From positions 2,818,001 to 2,882,000 of the forward strand of contig NZ_CP015411.1 in the NCBI RefSeq assembly GCF_001750165.1: a stretch of DNA of 64,000 bases, given 5' to 3'. The position numbers and the translations under genes were made by a program. Source of the stretch: Pseudoalteromonas luteoviolacea. GTDB taxonomy: Bacteria; Pseudomonadota; Gammaproteobacteria; Enterobacterales; Alteromonadaceae. Below are positions 27,324 through 36,630 of this stretch, piece after piece. The notes below the pieces were generated by a model. It did no database searches. It saw only the letters and a list, made by a program, of their open reading frames with translations, and had not been told where the DNA came from. Position 1 is the stretch's first letter; every line of letters begins with the position of its first letter.

Positions 27324-27902
27324 TTAACTATACTTTCTGTACTCGTCTTTTAAACTTGTCAGTTGTCTTCTTGCAAGTTGGACACGCTTTCTGACATTTT
27401 CTAGCGATAGCTGAAGGCGTCTTGCGATTTCGGGATATTCCATTTCATATATAAACTTATATTGCATTACTAGACGTAAATCTTTTGGCAAGATAGAAAT
27501 TTCATTTACTAGCCTGGTATACAAGCTAGAGTTCCAATGATCGCTTTCTAATGATGTGGATTGATTATCGGCGAAGAAAAAGTGGTCAGGTAATTCAGAT
27601 ACGTGATTGACAATGTCTTGATGTTTAGCTTTAGCACGGTGCTCATCCATACATAGGTTATGTGCTATACGACATAACCAAGCAAACTCATTCTCAATAG
27701 TATAATTAGATTGATTATAAGCTCTAAATGCCTTTTCACAGGTTTGCGCAAGAACATCTTCTACCTTATCACTGTCATTTCTCAGCCACCTATGACAACA
27801 ACTTAATAATTTATCTTTGTTTTCAAGCCAAATTTTCCAAAATTCACTATGTCCTTTTAGCTGCCTTTGTTTAACGGCAACCAACTCCCCTGTATGTAAC
27901 AT
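27324..27902 (-). CDS. ECF-type RNA polymerase sigma factor
   Basis: The product (about 192 residues) has region 2 (DKVEDVLAQTCEKAFRAY, FAWLCRIAHNLCMDEHRAK) and region 4 (LPKDLRLVMQYKFIYEMEYPEIARRLQLSLENVRKRVQLARRQL), the sigma-70 region 4 helix-turn-helix. It is of the extracytoplasmic-function class. The start is chosen at the second of two adjacent ATGs (27905 and 27902) because GGAG lies 5 bases before it. A longer frame to 27953 lacks a ribosome site. No anti-sigma gene is adjacent on either side. It lies directly upstream of the eCIS-type cluster, separated by a terminator, so it may control that cluster in trans; this is inference. Confidence 0.8.
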   Translation of the reverse strand: MLHTGELVAVKQRQLKGHSEFWKIWLENKDKLLSCCHRWLRNDSDKVEDVLAQTCEKAFRAYNQSNYTIENEFAWLCRIAHNLCMDEHRAKAKHQDIVNHVSELPDHFFFADNQSTSLESDHWNSSLYTRLVNEISILPKDLRLVMQYKFIYEMEYPEIARRLQLSLENVRKRVQLARRQLTSLKDEYRKYS

Positions 27903-28174
27903 CATTTCTCCAATAAAAAATTTAATATCGGAGGAAAGACGCACTATTAACATTTATGTGAAAACAAAATTAATACAATATATAAACCATTGTTTACTTC
28001 ATGTATAACTTTATTCTGCTTTACACAGTGTTTGAAATGAAGTCAAAGCGGATTGTAGTGATAGAACTTGGTGGATCAATTTATGTTTAGCATAGGAGTG
28101 AAAAATGTAAGGCCCAATTTTTAGAGCGCTTACACATACCTAAAACTACACTGTATGTTAAGCGCAATTGACAT

Positions 28175-29416
28175 TTAATTATTCAAATCAGCTAGCTCTC
28201 GTTCAATAGCCTGAACAAATAATGGTTCAGCCTTGTTTCTATAAGCAAATGAGATACGCAATCGACCATTATATGTACTGGCCACCAGAGCTAAACCAGC
28301 AGGAGGCAACGGCACACTAAAATTATAAACGTCCAAAATCTTAAGGGATCCAATATAATTTAAATCAAACTCCAATTTTCCTAAATTCGACAGAATCACA
28401 TTCCCATTTAGAAACAACCTTTTATAACCTTCAACAAGTAGCTTAAGTGCACACTTTGGTACTAGGTTGATTGAATAAGACTGTATCCGCTGCTCTGCTT
28501 GGTGCACCTTATACCCTCCAAGTTTCAACTCCTGCAAACGTGCTTGGTACGCCTTAATCCAATAGCTCTCGCCTCCGATTTCTGAACCGAATGGCATAAT
28601 TAAATTATTATATGAGGCAGCGAGATCCTTCTTTGCTAATCCCCTCAGTGACATAGTTTCAAGAACCGTGTATTTATGACCATCATTTAACGCTTTATTT
28701 AATATGTAATTAAGCGCAACATTCACAGAGACCTGATGTTGATTAGACCAGTTTTTCAATGCTTCTGTTGCCTCCAAGCCAAAGTCATGATAATCAACTC
28801 GCCACTGTTCTGAGCCTTTGACCGCAATCGCTTTTTTTGACTTACATAAATCAACAGCTAATTTAGCGCTAGCCTTTAGCAAAGCTTTGACTTTAACTCT
28901 ATCAAAAAGCATATGCTCTTCACAAAAGCTATTGTCTTTTCTTGGAAGCGGTTGGTTGAGCAAGAGTGAGTTCAACTGTTCAAATAGAATATATCCGCTT
29001 CGTGCATCGGATGCGGTATGTGAGGAGATAAATAACAATGCACTGCGTTGTCGAAATCGAATATACACGAATTTAACTGGCGAACCTGAATAAGGGTCGA
29101 CTGGGTTATCAATTACGTACTGGCGCAATGCAGCATGCCATTGCTCTGCATCTTGAAAGCAGTCGCTCCAATCCAATTCCAGCTTTTCGGGATAAAGCAT
29201 CTCATCATATTTCCAATAATACTTTAACCCTTTTCTGACTATTCGACTTTGCATTATGGGGTGTAAACTTGCGATTTTATCGATACTGGTTGAAAGTACT
29301 TGCATATCATAATGACCTTCTAAAATTGCTAGGTCACAAGAATTGGCATTTTTTTTATTTGCTTCTGCTAAAGCTAAAAAATTGAGTGAACGGTCACTCA
29401 AAGGCAATAGATTCAT
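28175..29416 (-). CDS. Condensation-domain-like acyltransferase
   Basis: The 413-residue protein resembles free-standing members of the condensation/CoA-dependent acyltransferase superfamily (PapA, wax-ester synthase and NRPS C-domain relatives). It has an N-terminal LSDRSLNFLALAEAN segment, the catalytic region ISSHTASDARSG and a C-terminal VILSNLGKLEF segment. The usual HHxxxDG motif reads SHTASDA: the second, catalytic His and the Asp are kept and the first His is Ser. These enzymes transfer acyl groups to alcohols or amines. No carrier protein or biosynthetic neighbour is nearby, so the product is unknown. Confidence 0.6.
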   Translation of the reverse strand: MNLLPLSDRSLNFLALAEANKKNANSCDLAILEGHYDMQVLSTSIDKIASLHPIMQSRIVRKGLKYYWKYDEMLYPEKLELDWSDCFQDAEQWHAALRQYVIDNPVDPYSGSPVKFVYIRFRQRSALLFISSHTASDARSGYILFEQLNSLLLNQPLPRKDNSFCEEHMLFDRVKVKALLKASAKLAVDLCKSKKAIAVKGSEQWRVDYHDFGLEATEALKNWSNQHQVSVNVALNYILNKALNDGHKYTVLETMSLRGLAKKDLAASYNNLIMPFGSEIGGESYWIKAYQARLQELKLGGYKVHQAEQRIQSYSINLVPKCALKLLVEGYKRLFLNGNVILSNLGKLEFDLNYIGSLKILDVYNFSVPLPPAGLALVASTYNGRLRISFAYRNKAEPLFVQAIERELADLNN

Positions 29417-29631
29417 TTATGTCGTTCCTGTTTAATACACAAAAACTTTAAACGAGAATCATTTACTTGTCTAATGAGTTATCCTAATTAGTGGTACAAG
29501 CACAACTATGAAATTAAGCGATTTATTTAATACCAGTTGAGTTTTGTGACAACTTTTGTTCCAGCGCAATAAAATCGTCACTTAAATTCAATAATATGAG
29601 CTCAAACTAGGTGTACCGTTAAGGATTAAAA

Positions 29632-30702
29632 ATGGCATCATTGAATTTACATCGCGTCTATATTCCGACCAATGCTCGCAATAATCACTATATTCTGGCT
29701 GAGTTTAAACCTGAAGACTCTTTCTATAGCCATTTTGATGATTTAGAAAGCGCATATCAGAGGCTTGCGAGAAAACTATTTGCATTGTGTGACGAATATG
29801 AACTCTACAATGTCCAACTTATCGTAAACGATAAGTTGCCAGTAGTAAGGTATCATGAAGAAGCCTATAGCTTACAAACTGATAAACAAATACTGTTCTT
29901 TTATAATCCCAAATATCATGAAGCCCACAAAATCTATCGTGATGAAGGACACAAAGCGAGAAAAATTAGATTACTATTTTTAGCGACGGGTGATGAATTA
30001 AGAGCAAATGCAGCAGCGTTTCACAATAAAGTAAAACGTGCGCTTGACGCATTACAAACACAATACGAAAAAGAGAAGATGAACTTCAAAGTTAGGGACC
30101 ATCAGCACCTAACTTACGATATATTTTCAAAAGTAAAAGGTCACAGAGAAACATATGGATATAAGCTTAGGAGTTTATATCCTCGCTACCAAGCTAGAAA
30201 CTGTTCATTACCAGAAGCGCATAGCGAGATCACTTACGTCACCTTTTCAGTGCCCATAACTAGAGCGATTAAAACTGAATATCAGCACTTGTTACGCCCT
30301 GGAGACTATTCTGGGTTTTATAGACATATAGAAGACAAGCTCTTAACCACCTGTAATCAACTACAACTGTCCCATATTGGGTTTGTAGCCGATGGCAGAA
30401 TGCCAATTATACGAAATAGTCAAATTGATAAGTCTGCACATAATAGAGAACTACAAAAATTAAGTTTCGATACTTCTCTGGTAGATGGCCAAACCCATAC
30501 CATATGGGACGGGCAATATTTGTGCGATGTTATGCATTTTGTCATCGTAGCCAGCGACGCTGATAATAAAGACGCTGGGTATGGAAAATTTATGAACAAT
30601 GTCGAAACCATGGTTAGGCGATTTATTACCCAGATGCCTATCAACCCTGAAAAGCAAGATGTAACGATGCGATTCTTCCAACATATCAGTTACACCTATT
30701 GA
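29632..30702 (+). CDS. Duplicated-domain cytoplasmic protein of unknown function
   Basis: The 356-residue product has no signal peptide or membrane segment. Its two halves look homologous: FYSHFDDLESAYQRLARKLF..CDEYELYNVQLIVNDKLPVVRY in the first and FYRHIEDKLLTTCNQLQLSHIGFVADGRMPIIRN in the second. Each is followed by a basic/helical stretch. It may belong to the DUF3083 group of marine gammaproteobacterial proteins, but I am not certain. It stands alone between divergent and convergent neighbours. A TAATACCAGT motif lies about 100 bases upstream. Confidence 0.55.
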   Translation: MASLNLHRVYIPTNARNNHYILAEFKPEDSFYSHFDDLESAYQRLARKLFALCDEYELYNVQLIVNDKLPVVRYHEEAYSLQTDKQILFFYNPKYHEAHKIYRDEGHKARKIRLLFLATGDELRANAAAFHNKVKRALDALQTQYEKEKMNFKVRDHQHLTYDIFSKVKGHRETYGYKLRSLYPRYQARNCSLPEAHSEITYVTFSVPITRAIKTEYQHLLRPGDYSGFYRHIEDKLLTTCNQLQLSHIGFVADGRMPIIRNSQIDKSAHNRELQKLSFDTSLVDGQTHTIWDGQYLCDVMHFVIVASDADNKDAGYGKFMNNVETMVRRFITQMPINPEKQDVTMRFFQHISYTY

Positions 30703-30727
30703 GATAAAAGCGACTGAATGGCGGTGG

Positions 30728-32515
30728 TCAAAATGCGACCACCTGCCCTTTCGCGGTGCGTTTAACATGACTTAAGCGGCTTTCTAATTCAGCAAAAATA
30801 TTGCCAAAATCCCCTTCTTCGGAGCATATCAAGGCTCCTGAAATTTGCAGTGAAGTCGCGCTTTCATGCGTCGCAAATAAATGCTGTAAAATTGCTAATC
30901 GTTTTTGTAATATCGGCTTTTTCATGCCTTGACACAAAATAACAAATTCTTGATCGCTGACTCGACATACGAGATCACCATCATCCCGAAACTGCATTGA
31001 TAGCTGGTGCGCTGCAAATTTGATTATACTTTCATCAACATCTGAACAATATGATGACTCAGTTTTCTCTGGCGTTATTTCAATCAATGCCATCGCATAA
31101 TCTAGGCTTTTCTTGGATATTCCTTCAAACTGTTCAATAAAGTATCTGCGATTGTACAGTCCTGTCACCACATCTGTATAATTCAGCGTATGCACCAAAT
31201 TATTCTTTGAATGCCTAAAGTAAATAATAGAAATACATAGAGCGATGATGAGTAAAACTATAATAATTTGAGCTTGTTTAAGCGCTTTTGAATGATTGCC
31301 TTTATCGATTGAGTTCACTTGTTGTAGAGCCCTTGAAGGTTGTTCTAGCACAATCGAAGCACCGGTATTATTTTCTAACTTACTTTGAGTTTTTAACTCA
31401 CTTTCTTCTAGCAAGCGAATGTATGTGCGCAGTGTAGAAATTGTTTGAGGCAAATCTTGTTTAGATTGATAAACATCAGCTTCAATCTTTAATGTTTGGC
31501 GAATATATCGGTTATTAAGCGCACTATTGTATGATTTTAAGAGCTGCTTTGATAACGCAATTTGCTCCAAGGCAGAGTCGAACAATTTCAACTGAGAAAA
31601 CGCATAAGCCAAGTTGTTATGCAAAACGATGATATGTGCAGGATTCACGATCGCATTATGTTGTGTCTGTCTTGCAGCTTGCAAGTATTTTACGGCATCA
31701 GCAAATTTTTTATTTGATAGAGCAATTTTCCCCAGCCCAGACAAAGCCCAAAACTCATATCTAGGTAAGTTATGTAGCTCAGAAACATTATACATTTTCT
31801 GATAGCACTGCTGCGCTTTCTCGATCAGCTGAGCACGTAACAATGTCAAACATAAATTGTACTTAATAGGTAAACCATCTAACAAATTTTGAGACCGCTG
31901 AGCTAAATCATATGCCTGATGTGCATAGCCCAATGCTTTTACATAAAACTTCAATGTCGAATAGTAAGCCGTAGAACTATCATAAACCATCATTCTCGTA
32001 ATATTGTCAGATTTATTTTCACTGCGTGTGAGTGACGCTTGGGCTGACTGAAGTGATTTAAGCGCAAAGCTGTATTCTTCACGCCAAACCGAAATAACCG
32101 CCTCCATTGCATGAGTCCGAATAAGAAAGTCAGTCGCTTTATTTTGGGTGAAACACAGTCGCGCTTGCTTGATATACTGCTTTGCTTTGTCCAACTCTCC
32201 TTGCTCTATGGAAAAAAAAGCACGATACAGAAACCAATACCCAGAAGACAACTTTAGCGGGAATGCCTGAACTTTTAACTTTGCAGAATCAAAAGTCGCT
32301 TCAGCTGTTTCAATATCTCCTCTAAAAAAAGCGGCGCGGGCTTTTAAAGTGAGCCATAAAACCTCATCAATAGACTCGTCAGGCTCTTTAGAAGAAAGCA
32401 ATGTAGATGGTGAGGTGGCAGCCGCCGTCTCGTACTCTAAGAGCTGATCTGTTGTCACCCCGAATGCAGGAAAAGTAAAAAGCAACGAAACTATGAAAAC
32501 AATAATTAGTAGCAA
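30728..32515 (-). CDS. Periplasmic TPR sensor with degenerate GGDEF domain
   Basis: The 595-residue protein has a signal sequence, about 350 residues of TPR-like helical repeats, a transmembrane helix (IIIVLLIIALCISIIYF) and a GGDEF-family domain beginning DVVTGLYNRRYFIEQF. The active-site loop reads SDQEF (520-524) instead of GGDEF, so diguanylate cyclase activity is unlikely; it may sense or signal by other means. Only a TTG start at 32515 is possible: an in-frame stop lies two codons upstream and no ATG precedes the signal sequence. The gene is convergent with the duplicated-domain gene, 25 bases apart. Confidence 0.7.
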   Translation of the reverse strand: MLLIIVFIVSLLFTFPAFGVTTDQLLEYETAAATSPSTLLSSKEPDESIDEVLWLTLKARAAFFRGDIETAEATFDSAKLKVQAFPLKLSSGYWFLYRAFFSIEQGELDKAKQYIKQARLCFTQNKATDFLIRTHAMEAVISVWREEYSFALKSLQSAQASLTRSENKSDNITRMMVYDSSTAYYSTLKFYVKALGYAHQAYDLAQRSQNLLDGLPIKYNLCLTLLRAQLIEKAQQCYQKMYNVSELHNLPRYEFWALSGLGKIALSNKKFADAVKYLQAARQTQHNAIVNPAHIIVLHNNLAYAFSQLKLFDSALEQIALSKQLLKSYNSALNNRYIRQTLKIEADVYQSKQDLPQTISTLRTYIRLLEESELKTQSKLENNTGASIVLEQPSRALQQVNSIDKGNHSKALKQAQIIIVLLIIALCISIIYFRHSKNNLVHTLNYTDVVTGLYNRRYFIEQFEGISKKSLDYAMALIEITPEKTESSYCSDVDESIIKFAAHQLSMQFRDDGDLVCRVSDQEFVILCQGMKKPILQKRLAILQHLFATHESATSLQISGALICSEEGDFGNIFAELESRLSHVKRTAKGQVVAF

Positions 32516-32625
32516 ATATTAAAACCCGTAATTTTTCTCTCGCTTTAAATGTAATCCTTTATTACGAAATGTACAATAATTACGGGTTCTATACCTGCTA
32601 CGATGATACATTGTTTCTCGTGATA

Positions 32626-33648
32626 CTAAGACTCCATTAAAGCCGGTTTAGGCTTATCTGCCGAGGTTGCTTTAGCCGGCTTTGCACTTGTTACACTCTC
32701 ATGATGAGAAGCCTGATGTAACTGCTCTTGATTGAATAACGAGGCTTGATTTTCTTTGCCAATCGTAGACAAGAGTTGCTTATTTAATAATTGGCTTTGC
32801 GAGATAGTGTCTTTGATATCTTTATTTTGTTGCTGTAATTGCTCTGCCAGATCAGCTCGTGTCAGCCCGCTTTTTACTTTTTCTTTGGTTTTCTGATCTG
32901 TGCTTCCCATCAGCTGGTTAACCACTTCAACCAATCTACTTAACACGCTGTATATCACATCTGCGGAAAAACCACCTAGCAATGCTGCCAACGGCTTATG
33001 AAAGTCGCCTAAAGAAGAATGGTTTTGCGTGATTTCTTGGGTTGGGATCAGTTCGGCAATCATTAAGCCTGCCATAAATCCCATAATTACCATCGACCAG
33101 TATGTTGAATCAAACTTAGGGTCATAGTTACACATCCGAATAAAACTCCGAGATTTATGCAAACACGCAAATGTAGCCCCAAGTCCCGCGCAACAGAGCA
33201 AGAAAAGTTGATTCAACAAAAGTACCCTACCCTCTGAATTAAATAAACCTTCATTTATGGTTTTCTGATTTACTTCAGGTGATATAGATAGTGCAATGAT
33301 GGAGATTAAAAAGAAAAGAGCCAGCAAAGACATATGACGAACTAGTTTGACAGGGCCTAAAAACCTTAACCAGCTAACCGAGGTAGACTCTTTGTCCATG
33401 ATTGCTAATGTCAAAGGTTTAGCTGGATAAACCAGTAAAGATAACTCTTTATGACACTTAGTTAAGGCAGTCAATTCATGCTCTAACATCAGGCTATAAT
33501 TCTCACCCTCATTCATTTCTTGCTTATTTTGTAATTGATAAACAGTATTAGGGATATAGCTTGGCATGGTCTTTCCTTCGCCTGAAGCGTAACGGATCAT
33601 GACGTCGCATTCAGTCAGCAAATGACTAACAAAGTCCTTCTTGGACAT
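32626..33648 (-). CDS. Membrane protein of unknown function
   Basis: The product is 340 residues from the ATG at 33648, which follows AGGTAACACT; a further ATG at 33675 lacks a site. There are about three or four hydrophobic helices (MSLLALFFLISIIALSI, LLLNQLFLLCCAGLGATFACL, MVIMGFMAGLMIAELI and a weaker one near FSADVIYSVL). The C-terminal tail is long, polar and coiled-coil rich (LTRADLAEQLQQQNKDIKD), then Lys/Ala-rich. The N-terminal 100 residues are soluble and contain two cysteines. The family is not recognised. Confidence 0.5.
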   Translation of the reverse strand: MSKKDFVSHLLTECDVMIRYASGEGKTMPSYIPNTVYQLQNKQEMNEGENYSLMLEHELTALTKCHKELSLLVYPAKPLTLAIMDKESTSVSWLRFLGPVKLVRHMSLLALFFLISIIALSISPEVNQKTINEGLFNSEGRVLLLNQLFLLCCAGLGATFACLHKSRSFIRMCNYDPKFDSTYWSMVIMGFMAGLMIAELIPTQEITQNHSSLGDFHKPLAALLGGFSADVIYSVLSRLVEVVNQLMGSTDQKTKEKVKSGLTRADLAEQLQQQNKDIKDTISQSQLLNKQLLSTIGKENQASLFNQEQLHQASHHESVTSAKPAKATSADKPKPALMES

Positions 33649-34363
33649 AGTGTTACCTATATTTAATCGCATCAAGTTGATGTTTATAACAAGGAATATA
33701 GTACCACTTCAAGCACATTTAATTACAAGTGGCTTTAAAAGATAAATTAGGCCTTAGTTTAAAATAAAAACTAATAATAAGAGATGAAATATATTGAAAT
33801 GAAATTTAAGCAGGCACATATACTTACACCTAGTACCTGTTAGTTAGTAAATGAGCCTTTGGTCAAAATACCAATTTTCAAACATATGACTAAACGCCTT
33901 TAAAATAGCTTGGAGTAACAGTAGTACATTACCCACTACATCAAAGTCTGTATCTATAGAAAATTACGATGCATAGCACCTATCTAACCAGTTTATATGC
34001 TCTCTCATGTAACCTCATTAGACGACGTCATACGATTAACCATTCTGAGCATACTGATAGCTATTCTCTGAAAACGCGACTGGTATAGGTATAGCTTCTG
34101 ACTAAAATTCATTACGCAACACCTATGCCTCCCCTAGATAGTTTGAACACAGCTATATAAAACTCGACAGAATGCGTCTGCACGGCAATCACAATAAACG
34201 CATTATTTTATGATATAAGGCTCTATAAAACCTCAGAAAATGAGAGTACCGTTTTTAGCCAATCAGCGTATGTGTATTTTATGTAGACAGAAATGACAAG
34301 CCGTATTGGCAAGTTAATTAAACACTGTGTATAAACTGCTATTGAGAGCAGATAATAAGAACA
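33649..34363. other. Gene-free intergenic region before the TCA block
   Basis: About 700 bases without a supported gene on either strand. It carries an inverted copy of the ATACCAGT motif (34079-34088). No promoter could be fixed. Confidence 0.45.
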
Positions 34364-34390
34364 AAAAAGGCTCCCTAGGGAGCCTTTTTA
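34364..34390 (-). terminator. Terminator after sucD
   Basis: AAAAAGGCTCCC and GGGAGCCTTTTT form a long perfect palindrome (centre 34376-34377). On the minus strand the T run follows 17 bases after the sucD stop codon. It is symmetrical and may work in both directions. Confidence 0.8.
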
Positions 34391-34406
34391 CCTGAATGGT
34401 AAATGA

Positions 34407-35279
34407 TTACCAACCAGCTTTTTCTTTAAGTGCAGCACCGATCTCAGCTAGAGAACGAACAGTCTTAACGCCTGCTTCTTCTAGAGCTGCGAACTTCTCA
34501 TCAGCAGTACCTTTACCACCTGAGATGATTGCACCAGCGTGACCCATACGCTTGCCCGGAGGAGCAGTAACACCAGCGATGTAAGATACAACTGGCTTAG
34601 TCACGTTGTGTTTGATGTACTCTGCTGCTTCTTCTTCAGCTGTACCACCGATCTCACCAATCATTACGATTGCTTCAGTCTTAGGATCGTTCTGGAACAT
34701 TTCTAGTACGTCGATGAAGTTAGTACCTGGGATTGGGTCACCACCGATACCAACACATGTTGATTGACCGAAGCCAGCGTCAGTAGTTTGCTTAACTGCT
34801 TCATAAGTAAGAGTACCTGAACGAGATACGATACCTACTTTACCAGGTAAGTGGATGTGACCAGGCATGATACCAATCTTACACTCACCCGGAGTGATAA
34901 CACCTGGGCAGTTAGGACCGATCATACGAACGCCAGTTTCTTCTAGCTTCACTTTAACATCAACCATATCTAATGTAGGGATGCCTTCAGTGATACAAAC
35001 GATTAGCTCGATGCCACCGTCGATAGCTTCTAAGATAGCGTCTTTACAGAATGCAGCTGGTACGTAGATTACTGTCGCAGTTGCGCCAGTTGCTTCTACA
35101 GCTTCACGTACAGTGTTGAATACTGGAAGACCAAGGTGAGTTTGACCACCTTTACCAGGTGAAACACCACCAACCATTTGCGTACCGTACTGGATAGCTT
35201 GCTCTGAGTGGAAAGTACCCTGACCACCAGTGAAACCCTGACAGATTACTTTAGTATCTTTATTAATTAGTACAGACAT
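34407..35279 (-). CDS. sucD: Succinyl-CoA synthetase alpha subunit
   Basis: The 290-residue protein is full length for SucD. It has the CoA-binding Rossmann region (TKVICQGFTGGQGTFHSEQA), SRSGTLTYEA and the phosphohistidine loop KRMGHAGAIISGG. With SucC it converts succinyl-CoA, nucleoside diphosphate and phosphate to succinate, CoA and nucleoside triphosphate in the TCA cycle. The start overlaps the sucC stop by one base, so translation is coupled. Codon use is strongly optimised, as expected for an abundant enzyme. Confidence 0.97.
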   Translation of the reverse strand: MSVLINKDTKVICQGFTGGQGTFHSEQAIQYGTQMVGGVSPGKGGQTHLGLPVFNTVREAVEATGATATVIYVPAAFCKDAILEAIDGGIELIVCITEGIPTLDMVDVKVKLEETGVRMIGPNCPGVITPGECKIGIMPGHIHLPGKVGIVSRSGTLTYEAVKQTTDAGFGQSTCVGIGGDPIPGTNFIDVLEMFQNDPKTEAIVMIGEIGGTAEEEAAEYIKHNVTKPVVSYIAGVTAPPGKRMGHAGAIISGGKGTADEKFAALEEAGVKTVRSLAEIGAALKEKAGW

Positions 35280-36445
35280 TATTTGCCCTCCGCAGCAGCA
35301 ACTACTTTCTCTGCAGCATCAGTTAGTGATTCAGCAGCGATGATGTCAAGACCAGAGTTAGCTAGTACTTCACGGCCAGCTTCAGCGTTAGTACCTTCAA
35401 GACGTACAACTACTGGTACGCTTACACCAACTTCTTTAACTGCACCAATGATACCTTCAGCGATCATGTCACAACGAACGATACCACCGAAGATGTTTAC
35501 TAGTACTGCTTTCACGTTGTCATCTGAAAGGATGATCTTGAATGCTTCAGATACACGCTCTTTAGTCGCGCCGCCACCAACGTCTAGGAAGTTAGCTGGC
35601 TTACCACCGTGTAGGTTTACGATGTCCATTGTACCCATCGCTAGGCCTGCACCGTTAACCATACAACCAACGTTACCGTCTAGAGCAACGTAGTTTAACT
35701 CGAAGCTTGCAGCGTGAGCTTCACGTGCATCTTCTTGTGAAGGATCGTGGAATTCACGGATCTTAGGCTGACGGAATAGCGCGTTGCCATCAACACCAAT
35801 CTTGCCGTCTAGGCAATGTAGGTTGTTTTCGTCAGTGATTACTAGAGGGTTGATCTCTAGAAGTGCGAAATCGTGATCGATGAACATGTTCGCAAGACCT
35901 AGGAAGATCTTAGTGAACTGTTTGATCTGAGCTGGGTTTAGACCAAGCTTGAAGCCTAGCTCACGACCTTGGTATGCCTGAGGGCCTACTAGTGGATCGA
36001 TTTCTGCTTTGTGAATTAGTTCTGGAGTTTCTTCAGCAACTTGCTCGATTTCAACACCACCTTCAGTTGAAGCCATGAACACGATTTTACGTGAAGCACG
36101 GTCAACAACAGCACCAAGGTATAGCTCATTTGCAATATCAGTGCAGCTTTCAACTAGGATCTTAGCAACAGGCTGACCTTTTTCGTCAGTCTGGTAAGTT
36201 ACTAGGTTTTTACCTAACCAGTTTTCAGCAAATGCGCGGATCTCGTCTTTGCTATCAGCTAGCTTAACACCGCCAGCTTTACCACGGCCACCCGCGTGTA
36301 CTTGACATTTAACGACCCACTTGTCGCCACCAATCTTACCAGCAGCTTCAACTGCTTCCTGAGGAGTGTCACAAGCGAAACCCTCAGATACAGGTAAACC
36401 ATATTCGGCAAAAAGTTGTTTTGCCTGATACTCATGCAAATTCAT
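35279..36445 (-). CDS. sucC: Succinyl-CoA synthetase beta subunit
   Basis: The 388-residue, full-length ATP-grasp protein begins MNLHEYQAKQLFAEYG. It contains WVVKCQVHAGGRGKAGGV (nucleotide binding), LLEINPLVI and VLVNIFGGIVRCDMIAEGI (contacts with SucD). It forms the nucleotide-binding half of succinyl-CoA synthetase. An intrinsic terminator separates it from sucB, so sucCD may depend on read-through or on a promoter in the 36446-36571 gap. Confidence 0.97.
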   Translation of the reverse strand: MNLHEYQAKQLFAEYGLPVSEGFACDTPQEAVEAAGKIGGDKWVVKCQVHAGGRGKAGGVKLADSKDEIRAFAENWLGKNLVTYQTDEKGQPVAKILVESCTDIANELYLGAVVDRASRKIVFMASTEGGVEIEQVAEETPELIHKAEIDPLVGPQAYQGRELGFKLGLNPAQIKQFTKIFLGLANMFIDHDFALLEINPLVITDENNLHCLDGKIGVDGNALFRQPKIREFHDPSQEDAREAHAASFELNYVALDGNVGCMVNGAGLAMGTMDIVNLHGGKPANFLDVGGGATKERVSEAFKIILSDDNVKAVLVNIFGGIVRCDMIAEGIIGAVKEVGVSVPVVVRLEGTNAEAGREVLANSGLDIIAAESLTDAAEKVVAAAEGK

Positions 36446-36571
36446 GATGCTTTATCCAATTTTTTATACTAAAAATGCTGAATATTTATGCAAATAATCA
36501 GCTATCCCAAATTGCGCCCATAGTATAGATCCCACGGCGTAGTAATAAAACCCCAGTTAGACCAAAGGCGC

Positions 36572-36613
36572 AAAAAAAAAGCTGTATGTTGCTTAATTGC
36601 ACGCATACAGCTT
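36572..36613 (-). terminator. Intrinsic terminator between sucB and sucC
   Basis: A 10-bp perfect stem (AAGCTGTATG at 36579-36588 with 36604-36613) closes a 15-base loop and is followed on the minus strand by nine T residues. It lies directly after the sucB stop codon and would stop part of the sdh-suc transcript before sucCD. Confidence 0.75.
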
Positions 36614-36630
36614 AAGATTTAATCTTTTGA

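Noticed and set aside
30723..30743. Hairpin GGTGGTC/GACCACC between convergent genes as a terminator
   Set aside because: It lacks a T run on either strand and overlaps the stop codon of the GGDEF-like gene; only a weak 7-bp stem.
35283..35693. 136-residue plus-strand frame inside sucC
   Set aside because: Antisense shadow produced by the biased codon use of sucC.
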